The notes under the pieces were generated by a model. The model made no database searches and was not told the DNA's origin. It saw nothing but the letters and a program-made list of their open reading frames with translations. From the NCBI GenBank assembly GCA_921293015.1, contig OV121086.1:48935402-48999401 (forward strand): a stretch of DNA of 64,000 nucleotides. Direction: 5' to 3'. This document shows, piece after piece, positions 22,871-33,800 of this stretch; the first letter of the stretch is position 1, and each line of letters opens with the position of its first letter. This DNA comes from Phorcus lineatus (taxonomy: Eukaryota; Mollusca; Gastropoda; Trochida; Trochidae). The translations under genes were made by a program, and so were the position numbers.

Positions 22871-23950
22871 TAATTATAGATAGCCTAAAGAGCTACAGAG
22901 CCAATGACTCCATTTAAATGTTCATCCGGATGTGTGTCCTTGCTTTCACAGAAAGAGTCCATTAAGCATAAGGTTACCACTTCAAATACATATTGCTTAA
23001 TATAATACTAACATTTCACCCCAACAAACATAGGACCAAATGTCGTCTGTTAGTGCCGTCTGCTCATCCGGGTTATCAAAGCAAAACTCGCCCTCAGACC
23101 ACAGTTAATGCGGTTCCCTCATCAAATGGCTTTGTGATGAGCGAAGTCTCTTAAAGTAGCCCTTCTCTACAGTCTCTTTCATCCGTCTCTATTGCAAAGT
23201 AAATAATGTCCAATCCTTCAACCTCCGACAGTTGCTTAATCGCAATTCTAACTCAATGCATCTCGATTACGGATCTTATCTAAAGTCAATCTGAGGACAG
23301 AGAAATCAATTTTGGCTACTGTTTACATTACAGCCCCTCCTAAGGTCAGTCTGTCCAGAACCCCCATATCACTATTGCTGGTTGCTGATCGTCTATATAT
23401 CGTTGTACGTGTTTACGCTTAGTGTCTGTGCAAAAGTCTTCACTTCTGGTACTCACAACTATTTCATGAATGGTTTTAAAATAAATCGAAAATATATATC
23501 TTGCAACAGCAGTGACAGTAGAGGTTGACTAAACAAGCAATGTCGACTCGTGGTGGTGAATACAGGGATGTGAGGATCAACGACTGTTTCTGAACGTTGC
23601 TGTACAATGTAAAAACATTTCTTGAAATATATTGTATATGTTGTATATTGGGTTATGCGAACACATTAGGCTGTATTCGATTTCGTAGAAAAACAAGTAT
23701 TTATGATATTTGTCTTTTAGGAATAAATAATTTTGATGTTTTGAATTAAAATCACAATATAGGACATTTGATGTCGTCTCAAACCAAACAATATATCATG
23801 AAAATCACGGCATAGCTATTCATGTTAACAAATAATTTTATGTGAAAGTCTTGTTTTTAAATAACAGCCCTGTTTTTATCAGGACATTGAAGTCGGGAAG
23901 TCTGTGACCTTTCCTGAGATATAGAAGCTGTTATCTATGCATACTCGTGT
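22871..23950. other. 5' flank of the USP array
   Basis: No exon seen. About 23030-23420 is less AT-rich than its surroundings and unrelated to the neighbouring repeats. It could be regulatory DNA for the first USP gene, but I see only scattered motifs. Confidence 0.4.
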
Positions 23951-23953
23951 AGA

Positions 23954-23962
23954 TCAAGGTCA
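23954..23962 (+). promoter_or_regulatory. Candidate ERR/SF1-type extended half-site upstream of USP gene 1
   Basis: ATCAAGGTCA at 23953-23962 fits the TNAAGGTCA extended half-site and lies 59 bp before the ATG at 24021. A second GGGTCA half-site follows at about 23981. The reverse complement of 23957-23970 is TATACGTTTGACCT, also found upstream of USP gene 4 at 53212-53225. Confidence 0.35.
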
Positions 23963-24020
23963 AACGTATACTGCTCAGAGGGGTCAATGGTTGTTTATTC
24001 ACCACAATTAACTCGACGTC

Positions 24021-27000
24021 ATGACGGAATCAGGCTATAGAAAAGTGGTCATTGCCCTGGATGGGAGCAAACACGCAAACTTCGCCTTCGACTGTGAGTA
24101 TACATTCCTACCACCCTGGGGTAATCCTGAAGGTTGTTCAGTTTCACGTTTTACTAGACACTGTTGAAGTCCTTTCTTAATTTGTTCAGAGTAGACATAC
24201 ATTTTATTGTCCTCAATTGCATGACTGATTCCGACAATAGGGAAATGCGTGGTCGTTGCTATAGATAAACTATATGCGTTTCTTGTTTGTGAAATCCTTA
24301 TTTTGAGAATCATTCTGTTAAAGAGCCAGGCATGCAAAGGACCAGGAACGTTTCGAAACAAAATTGTCAGATTCTGAATTAAATTTAATCTCCAAGATTA
24401 CTTAGAATCTAACGAAACTTAACCCTTCACCCTCCGATGTTTGACACTTTTCTATGCCATTTAACGCTTGCATGATCGCATGACTATATTTCCTCATTTC
24501 AGGGTATGTGAAGAACGCGAGACAAGCACGTGACTATGTGGTGGCAGTCCATTGCCCCGAGACCAACAAACTGTGGCAATCACGTGAGTGTCAATGACTG
24601 AAAAAGGAGCTATCAAATCGTCGTATCGTATCAAATCGGATATCACTTTGTATATACATATTCAATTATCTAAACTCATCAGTAGATCATCAAATATGTC
24701 ATGTACATTATCACAAATATATCAGAAATAAGGACGTAACATGAGTAGGATATATGATTCTTGAGTATATCAGAAGCATGGTTATTAAATATGACAAAAA
24801 AACATACGTTAGATAAACGATTATATATGTCAGATTAAGATCGTCACAAACGAGGAGAAGTAAATTAGTTCATAGAAGTGAGAATTGATATACCCCTGAA
24901 GACATCATCGTTGATGTCATATTATTGAGATAGGTCATCTGACGACGGTTTAAAGACATCGTGCGGTCATCAAGTTTTCCACGAAAGAAAGGGGTGAATG
25001 CGACCGAAAAACATAAACGTATGACAAATTTGTATCGGAAAGAAGCCCCTCGATATTCTACTGTTGCAAAATGGTCACCTGAGTTTAAGCGGGGTCGCAG
25101 CTCCTTGGACTATGACCCACGGCCAGGAAGACCTGTTGAAGCCATTACAGATGATATGGTTGCACGGGTCCGATCGTAGAATATACGTGGACGAGATATC
25201 TTGAGAATGAGGCATTTCTAATGGAAGTGTTTGGTGGCAGTATCATGGCAACCGTTTTATGGGTTTCAAGGGGCGTGATACTTTGAACTATAAACCATCT
25301 ACAACAACAATAACAGAAGCCTACTATACTGACTTTATGAAGCAACAGAGAGCGGCGATCAAGAAGACGAGTATTGCTTCTTCTTGACAACGCTCCAGTG
25401 CACAAGAGTCGTATTGCACAGGCCGCACTTCAATAATGTGCCTTCGAACAACTTAAACACCCCCCCCCCCCCCAAATAATAACCGGCAAATAAATAACGG
25501 TTTTCGGCAAGACAATTGCTCTTGCGTTGCTGCTTATTGATGTGAGAAAGTGTATGATATCTCTTAGAGAGAAGATCACCAATATATCTATTTGTGAATA
25601 AGATCTTTCACAAGTTTAACTTATGTTCGCATAATATATTAATTAAAAACAACATCAAAATACGCCAGATATAATGTACATGTACTTCGAAATGGAAGAT
25701 CGACACAAAGCCAAAATCAAGTTTTGAAGTGAAGATACTTAGAACCAAGGTTTCAGACCCTTGTGGGCGATTTGCACAGGTGACGTCAATACATCTGTAT
25801 GATGATGTCTAGCAACTCGAGTCTGTAAGGATTACACAATGAATATACCGAGTTTGTAATATGGGCAGTCGTAACTTGGTGAATATTCTCAAAAAATCAA
25901 TAGCTATAAAACCTGAGCTGAAACTATTCAATATGCTATGAATAATTTATAACTTAATTATCATCTTGACCTTAGCGCTGTTAAGACACTTCAACAATTT
26001 TAAGGGACTGTTCTATTTTTGTGAACACGAAATTTGATGTACATTTCAAATTCTACACATATAATATTTGTTATTAATACATGGTTATAACACAATGTGG
26101 TTTCAACGTGGTACTAAAGGTAAGTTGTCCGCTGGTTTATGTCTCAGTGCCGATTGCACGAATTTTGACGGCGGAGTACTAGCACCTGTCAATCAAACAT
26201 TGTAATAACAGCTTGCTAGACCTTGATTCTTGTCAAGGCGAGAGAGGCGAGTTTGTTCGTTGCTGTGAGGGTCAATATTGGCGTCGCAAGGGACTCGACT
26301 AGAAAAAGTCAAAGAATTAGTATTATTGCAGATAGTGTGAACCCAAATATAACAAGGTAACATTTGTTCAGTATCAAAATTGTATGTATCTCTAAATGTC
26401 ATTTCGTCACCATGGCAGACCGACCTCTTATGCATAACTAGCGTAAGTGTTTCATACTATTAGCCAGTAGCCACACGTCAATATGATTTCAGAGACATTG
26501 GTGACCATAGAAGCTTGCACGCATTTTGACTCCGCAATAGTACACACACATGCTCTTTGAGTAAACTGTGAGCACCAGTGAGGAACTAATGAACACCAAT
26601 TTGAGTGATAATGGCTGCATAAAATCGCCAATGAATAAACCGTCTAGGTGACAATCTTCCTTCTTAAAAGAGAACGTACGCTACGTCTTTTAATTGTTGG
26701 ATAATTTAAATTTGCCGATTTTACAGTTCTGTTCACCACTTGTTATAAATAATTTCCTTTCAGCGGTCTTTGCTATGGGGCCCGCCAGCATAGCGACCTC
26801 TCTGCCGGAAGTTCTAGCTGAGGAAACAGAAAGTATCAAGAGGTTAACCCGAGGAATTGAACAAAAGATGGAATCGGCAGAGGTCTGATATTGTTTGATT
26901 ATGTATCGTTAAAATATCTATATAGTCATTAACGACGATTCAAATGTGTCTCTTATTCATACTTTAGAACCCATTTCTCCAAGAAAGTTATCATTTTTGC

Positions 27001-27451
27001 AGATTAACATTAGAAGTAGTCGTGTACGTGTCCAGTCAATCTGTATAATCGAGTGTCTCTCATTCATCTCATCAGCATATTCCGATATTTGTAAAATGTA
27101 ATATAAGGCTTATCCTTTGTAAATGTACGAAATGACTCATTTATGGTAAAAAGCATTCTCTTCCGAAGAGGTTGCCAAATCCATTTATTCCCTTGTTACT
27201 TTTGTTTTTTATGAGTTGTGAGAAAAACTTGGCCAGCCATTCCACTGACTTTGCAGGTTCACGGAAAGGTACGAAATGTTTACGGAGAACCAGGGGAGGC
27301 AATCGTGAAAGTAGCGGAAGAGGAAGGAGCGGAACTGATTATCACGGGGACCCGCGGACTTGGGACAGTACGCCGTACCCTCACAGGAAGTGTCAGCGAT
27401 TACGTACTGCATCACAGTCACGTGCCTGTCCTCGTTTGTCGTCATACATAA
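24021..27451 (+). CDS. Universal stress protein (UspA fold), USP gene 1
   Basis: Exons: 24021-24093, 24503-24583, 26764-26882, 27257-27451 (phases 1, 1, 0), giving 155 residues. Exon 1 starts [19 protein letters not shown], with beta 1 and the conserved Asp of the DGS motif; exon 2 opens [20 protein letters not shown] (beta 2). Exon 3 (VFAMG start) is a charged helix. Exon 4 holds [20 protein letters not shown] then [18 protein letters not shown]. The nucleotide-binding motif G-x2-G-x9-G-S is intact (Gly122, Gly125, Gly135, Ser136), so an ATP-binding type is expected. Animal USPs of this single-domain kind are about 150-165 residues, cytosolic and stress-responsive, of unclear partner. A decayed mariner element sits in intron 2. 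The donor after exon 3 (GAG|GTCTGA) is weaker than in the paralogues. Confidence 0.92.
24955..25470 (+). pseudogene. Decayed mariner-type transposase in USP gene 1 intron 2
   Basis: The open frame from 24961 encodes the N-terminal helix-turn-helix part ([20 protein letters not shown], then DPRPGRP), the usual mariner pattern. About 25220-25440, in shifted frames, gives [29 protein letters not shown] and [16 protein letters not shown]; the last holds the second catalytic Asp of the DD(34)D triad. The middle with the first catalytic Asp is missing, and several frameshifts and stops are present, so the copy is dead. It is in the same orientation as the host gene. I saw no terminal inverted repeats. 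Confidence 0.85.
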
Positions 27452-27922
27452 TACGTTTTTCCTTCTGTAGGTTAGTTGAAGAAATTGGATTAATGATTAT
27501 GAAGAGCGATTTAATACACTGAGAAAAAAGAGGTGCAACAACGGCTTTTTCAACGACTCTCTTGATAAAAGAGATTGCTATTCGATTGACAAGGAATTTA
27601 TTTACATTTTAAGATATTAACCAGTTTGTTTTTTTTAAAAAAGGTTATCCCTTGTTAAACAGCCAAATTTCATAATCGAATTTATTTTGGTATAAAAGCA
27701 ATGTTCGATTACCTATGCTTTTATCGACATTAAGTGACTTAGAACAATGACTGTAGACAAAAATACAAGAAAGAAAGTGAATATTTGCTTAAATGTTTCC
27801 CGCAAAACGTCCTCTAATTTACCTAACAAGACGGTGAGATGTGAGGCCATTTTGTTCCATTCAGTTTTGGCAATGCATTTGTCAGATGACTTCTGGATAT
27901 AACTGTGACACCCTAATGTGTT

Positions 27923-27928
27923 AATAAA
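27923..27928 (+). terminator. Candidate polyadenylation signal, USP gene 1
   Basis: AATAAA about 470 nt after the TAA stop at 27449-27451. It is the first canonical hexamer downstream. Use is inferred. Confidence 0.45.
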
Positions 27929-27950
27929 AATAGGAAGAAATCAAGAAAAA

Positions 27951-28433
27951 CGAACCTCGCTTACGTGGATCCCGGATAACCGGAAACCTCACCATCCGGA
28001 CGATTTTGTAGTGAAATGAATATTTTCCTACTCACTTATCCGGACCTCGTGCTCCCGAATCCGGACGATGTTTCAAATCATATATATTTATTATATGATA
28101 TTTATATATATTTGCACTGAAATCTAAATCAGATATCTGATTGTATATACATTACATTTTCTGTAAGTATACTTGATTTCATTTCATGTACATTTACAAT
28201 TGTAAAAGTATGCAAGTGTACAGTTTCCGACAGTGATAGTAGATCAAATAAGATTGTATTGTTGATCTTATTGATTTATTGACCCATTACATGTAAGACT
28301 AGTTAAATAATACTGGAATAAACAATCAGAATGTACCAACAAAGTACGTGTTTTTTAATTCAGATAACCGGAACTCGCTATCCGGACGGTTTTCACCTGT
28401 AACCAAATCGTCCGGATGAACGAGGTTCGACTG
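27951..28433 (+). mobile_element. Non-autonomous pogo/Tigger-like element
   Basis: The right end, read inward, is CAGTCGAACCTCGTTCATCC, preceded by TA. The left end reads CGAACCTCGCTTACGTGGAT, having lost the CAGT. The CAG(T)CGAACCTCG terminus and TA target are those of the pogo/Tigger branch of Tc1-mariner. Both subterminal regions carry repeated ATAACCGGAA and ATCCGGACG words. The interior is AT-rich and encodes nothing. It lies about 500 bp downstream of USP gene 1. Confidence 0.7.
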
Positions 28434-29227
28434 TATGTGTAACGAATCCTTCATTCATGATACACGTTTAGACAGACTTATATCGCATATCATGAAATAC
28501 CTTGCCCTCTATATTCCTTCACTATGTACGTAACACAAAATAGTAATACAGACATGAATTCTTCTATGAACCTCCAACTCTCGGACAGGATGGGCGTGAA
28601 GTTCGAGACGAGTGTGTGATCTATTGTAAATTTAAGAAATAAAAATCATAGGCGATTGTACCATGTATTAGTTTCAAGCTACCTAACAGGACATTTCTTC
28701 TTTTTTTAAATACGCAGCGAATAAAAATTCATTTGGTGCAAAAACACCGGAATTTTGTGTTTTGTAATCATGCCATTCATCATGCCATCCTAACGGTCAA
28801 CTTGATACATGATGCCCGGGGTTCGAACCAACTTCGACAGGGATGCCAAGTTTAACTATCCACATTGATTCATCTGTATATCGAATACCTATAGCAGGGT
28901 TGGAGTTAACATTGGTCGTGATACAAACGGTATACAGGACAAATTTTCTTTGGGTTTCTTTTATGTCCTCCTTTGATTTAGATTGGTATATTCTGTCTTT
29001 GCAGAAAATCATAAATAGGTTTCAAGAAGAACAATTTTTGGTTTTAAAAACATCTTTAGAGTTTGGATCGTTCATTTGAATACTTATCTTTATTTTATTA
29101 GTAATCATTATTCATATGGATTACTGAAGTTTGATAACAGTTTTTGGGAGAGTAATTCTCAACAATTTAAAAAGAGGCTAAGTTTCCCCTCGATAATTAT
29201 CATGTTTATTTCACCGAGTAGAGACTG

Positions 29228-29450
29228 AAAGGCACTATAGCACGCTTTTTGGATTCCAATTGACTATTTTAAGGCATATGAAGACATGGGCACTCACTTT
29301 AGCTTTCTTTCGATGAAATACTAACTATTCTGAACAACTGAACTGCAATAGAACAATTAGAAAGTTAAGACGGGCGACATATAAAACTTCTATGTCAGCT
29401 TTGCACAAAATGGAAAAAGTATGAACAGTTTTAAACGGGTGAAGTAGTAA
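29228..29450 (-). mobile_element. Partial TTAA-type MITE, family C copy 2
   Basis: The end AAAGGCACTATAGCACGC and the following 'ggcactcactttagctttct' and 'aaagttaagacgg' blocks match the reverse complement of the right part of the intact element at 44975-45469. The far end is not recognisable, so the copy is truncated or strongly diverged; the end coordinate is approximate. Confidence 0.6.
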
Positions 29451-30042
29451 TTTTTGCAGCATCTGAATCAACCGTAGCTCTACCTTGAGAACGAAAGATA
29501 TTGTCCATTACAGCAATCTTGTAATCTAACTAATTTTAAAAACTAATTTTAGCATCGTCCTTTGATTGACCAAAGCGGGCGCCGTTTTCGCTTTTCTGAT
29601 TGAATATTCCTTTCTTAAAGAATCAACTTTAAAACCTGAATCCGTACACATTTGCTTAAATTCTTGCAATGGAGATCTACCTCTTCAATGTTAAAATGAA
29701 CCGACTCTTTTGAGCCTTTTAGAAACTGCTACAAGATTGCTTATTGCTTATAGTAGCAATGTCGTTATGCCAAACCAAAGCCGAATATAAAACTTAAATT
29801 AAAAACTAAGTTTCTTCTAATATCAAATTTATCAACATGAGATGATTTGATTTCTTTCATTCGAAAACGAATGTGTCACCACACAATTTTATTGATATAG
29901 TGATATAGCACTAACATATACTGAAACAATATTTTTTAAAGAAGTGATCATAATAATCATTTCTTTCGCAGACAGACGGGCTACAAGAGAGTTGGGAAGT
30001 GTTCAATTTTGAATTTAAAAACAAATATCGACCGTAAATTGG

Positions 30043-30113
30043 GTGACCCCCGAGGGTGAACCCCCACCCCCCTGAAACCCGTATCCCCAACCCTCTCCTG
30101 GATCCGCTACTAT
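30043..30113 (-). repeat. GGATCC/poly-G repeat, second copy
   Basis: Read on the minus strand it starts ATAGTAGCGGATCCAGGAGA and runs into a G-rich tract, resembling the left part of the element at 18057-18209. Truncated. Confidence 0.5.
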
Positions 30114-30754
30114 AAGAGACACCAGTCCCAGGTTTAGTTTACTTTGACAGTATCAGAGCGGAAAGGATTTTATGAAAAACACCGGTGATGTTTTTAATTC
30201 ATTTAAATGTCTCTTCAAAGAATATGAGTTATATTTCAACCAAGTGAAGCCGCTTCCTCCATGGAGAAAATGATATCATATTTTATAAGAAGATTTCAAG
30301 ACAGTCTTACATTACATTACATTACCATTGTCTTATATCAATGTATAAACCTATAAACAGCCAGCATCGATCTCACTATCTCACTACGACGAAAGAAACG
30401 TGATGAAACCGATACGGTGAACATATACAACCATTCTCAGGAAACTGTCTCGTACAGCACGAAAATGACATTTAAGTGTATATAAACTAAATTAACTATG
30501 AAATGTGAAGTATGAAGTTTCCCTTCCACTATAAAAAGTGTGTAATAGATTCTACTATTCCGCAGTGCGATACGCTGTCATCAATTTTGCATGAAAACTA
30601 AAACCGGTTTCTAAATTTCCAGCACAGGCAAACGAAAACTCGTGGAAATGCTTGCAAAGCATTAATTTTAAATATTTAAAGGATGGAATTGTTTAGGACT
30701 CGGAAACGAGTTTCGCATTTAACTGGAATGACGTGACACTGGTTGTGCATTTCC

Positions 30755-30767
30755 TGACCTTTGACCT
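30755..30767 (+). promoter_or_regulatory. Perfect DR1 nuclear-receptor site upstream of USP gene 2
   Basis: TGACCT-T-TGACCT is two perfect half-sites separated by one base (AGGTCA-A-AGGTCA on the minus strand). DR1 sites bind RXR homodimers, HNF4 and COUP-TF type receptors. It lies 45 bp before the TATA box and 85 bp before the ATG. Confidence 0.55.
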
Positions 30768-30811
30768 ATCAATCATCGACTGAGCGTGCAACACCTGTCA
30801 GAAGAGACACG

Positions 30812-30818
30812 TATAAAA
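30812..30818 (+). promoter_or_regulatory. TATA box of USP gene 2
   Basis: TATAAAA lies 40 bp before the ATG at 30852. At normal spacing, transcription would start within about 10-15 nt of the ATG, giving a very short 5' UTR. Confidence 0.5.
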
Positions 30819-30851
30819 TTGACAATTTTGTAAACAAAGCTTCACGCGAGT

Positions 30852-33800
30852 ATGGCGGACAGAGAACGAATCGTTGTAATCGCTATGGATGGCAGTAGCC
30901 ACTCAAATTACGCCTTTGAATGTAAGTAATGATTTCTTGTATGTTTGATTAGTCGTTAAATGTCACATGACAATCTTATTAATTTTTTTTTAGAATTGAC
31001 GTTTATTAATTGAGAGCATCCAATCCGAACAGGGCTTGGAAAATACAAGAAATGAAATGATTTTTAAGTTTTTAGTAGTATTTAATCGGGAATCAATATT
31101 CCATTTAATATTTAAATACTTAGGTAATTGATAGGGATTGTTTTTCTCCAAATAACGTCACAGGTTACTATTGTTGATAAATCGGTGAAATAAAGCAGCA
31201 GTCTTTTTGGTTAGTCGATAATGTGAAATTTTAGTGTTTGCATTTCATTTGTTTACACGATTGTCGCAAAAACTTGTTTTGTATTTGAAAAGAAATTACC
31301 TATCACATTGAAGAGGTAAGCAAATACTTCCTGTATCAGAAATGTTGGTGTCATTTACAACAATTTTATTTATCCCATCAGCTTATAAGTCGGGAATAAG
31401 GTAGCGACATTTGAACGAAATAAAAGGTAATACCTTTTTGTAATTATGTTTAAATGAATAAAATTTATATCAAAATCATCAAGTCAACGCACTAAAAAAG
31501 TCAGGGTTTAGCGAAAAATCAACCTGTAATAAAAATCAAATTAATCATGCATGGTAAATATGAAATTTTGCAGTACATTGTATCAACGTATCACTTTTGT
31601 TGAAGCAGATCATGTCTTAGTTCAGCTGGTAAGACAAGGTCAGTGCTAATGTAGATTTTTAGAGAAAGAAATTTGTTTCCAACTTTTAAACTTGTGAATT
31701 CATATAAATGACAATAACCAAACTCTGTTAAACGTCAAGTTCTTTCATCTTACAATGCGCATAAGGGCTTTCTTGCACTAAAACATCCCAGCTAATCCTA
31801 AATCGAAATTCGGTACCATGCCTATGGGACCTTATAATTAGCCGAAGGTTTTCTTGGCGATCTCAGATGGCCCTATGTTCATTTCTTCATGACACAATCT
31901 TACAGGAATATCATTACGCTTGGAGAGCGTTTAAACCAATGTATTTATTACCCAATTCTATATCCAATTTACAACGTAAGTAAGTAAAGGATTATCTTTA
32001 TTCAACGTTATATACCCAGGTCGATCTTTTCGTATTGCAGGGTACTCGGAAAACACGAGAAGATCACGTGACCAGGTTGTGATCGTGCACTGTCCTGAAT
32101 TCAACAATCTCAACGCAATCTTGTTAGGACGTGAGTTGAATTATCCCCCGTTATTCCAAAATCATTGAAATCGAACCTTGTATCTTGTTGCTTACTCAAT
32201 GAGAGTCCTGTCGGGAGGTCTTTAAACTCAAACCACTAAGTGACCAGGCTAGAAAGCCATGCACGATTTGATTTTTCAGCAGGCTTCTGCTGGTTTCGAA
32301 GTTGAAAGGTCATCGACTAGGCCACCTGACACGATCCCTATTGAACACTACTCAGATGAGAAACGCAGCGAGGTACAAGTGATATATAGGTCCTATCTGA
32401 TTTTAACGCAATTGCCATTTATTTTTTTCTCTTGTTCTTCCTGATTTAACTACTCATACGATGAGCCTTTTAGCTTTGCCAATTGGTCACAATAACCAAC
32501 TATTCTAATGGACAATATACAATTAAGCAATGTAAATCAAGGAATGCAAGAATAGTTTGCTTGGTTCTATCAACAGTTTTTATGTGTTTATACTAAAGTA
32601 GAATTAAGCAAAAAATAGAGTAAAGTTTCTATTCTTCTTCTGTTCACCGCATTGTAAACTAATATTTGCGAGTATGCTCTGATTTGATGAATTTGGATCA
32701 GACGGGCAAGCGAAGAGTTTTCTGTGAGAGGCACATGTTATTCTTTATCAACTTATCGTTTAAACGTTAAACCGATATTCAAGGGCGTTGTCTCACCGGG
32801 TTCCAGATCACTGGCAGTATCTCTCAGAATCGGAAACGTTTCCATCCTCCGAGACTTGAAAATCTTATTCGAGTTCATACGGAGAGTAGCTAGAACTTTA
32901 AATACAATTTCTAGATTTAGGAACATTAATACTATTGTAAAGATTTAGAATGCGTAAGTGAATTCGGTCTTAGGGCCTGCATAATAGACTGGTTCATAAT
33001 AGTAAAATGTAATTTATTAAATTCCTATCTAATCAGGCAACGACTGGTCAGTCATTTTGTTTATATGTAACTGCTGTTAGAATTCCAACATTTTTGTTTA
33101 AAGAATATATAGTATGTTTGGACACTGCCTTTTATAACAAACTCTGTTGCACGACCAACTGATAATGTTTTCTTGTGTGACATTTGAAATCCACTTGCAA
33201 ACATCATAGTCTTAAGTATCACGAAGTAAATTAAATTTGCAACGTCAGCATTTTTCATTTGATTACTTGAAATGAATATTTGAACTTTGATATATAAGTC
33301 ATTAAATAAAAGGTGTGTCATGTTAATGTCGTGATTTTAGAATTATGAAATATGACAAATATCACTCTTGCAGGCATTTAACTATAAAGAATATGTTGTT
33401 GTCAAATTACAAAATAAAAAGAGACAGTTTTAAGTTTGATTGGTCTTATGAAGCAGTTTGTCACAATTTGATATGTAACTATTTACCATTTCTTGTTAGC
33501 CATTGTTTCAAGGTTTAATCGTAACGTTCAACCGGAAGGTTATAGCACAAGTTATTAATTAATCAACGATATACACTACTTATGAATTTTTTACGTTCAC
33601 GGGTATAAGGTTTCACTATTGGGTCAATACCAGAAAACCGAGTTAATGCAGAAAACATATTAGAATGACACACAAATGGTGAGAGACCAAATTTATCTAC
33701 GGCTGAAGGAGGTTCCTTTCCGATCTCAAGAAATTTAATTTCCTGTCTCTGAAAAGATTTGCTGAATACATTTCTGTATTTAAACAATAGGGGTATCTGC

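Larger units (their letters stand above)
27452..30750. other. Intergenic region between USP genes 1 and 2
   Basis: Holds the 3' UTR of gene 1, a pogo-like MITE, a partial TTAA MITE and a GGATCC-type repeat, all listed separately. No exon was found outside these. Confidence 0.6.

Noticed and set aside
24961-25179. A standalone small gene with a helix-turn-helix
   Set aside because: The sequence is the N-terminus of a decayed mariner transposase, with catalytic remnants following in broken frames.
32280-32372. Inclusion of this block in the USP gene 2 model from the strong acceptor at 32279
   Set aside because: Exon 2 ends in phase 1, and entry at 32280 or 32283 hits a stop within nine codons. 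The block at 35834 fits phase, length and sequence of exon 3.
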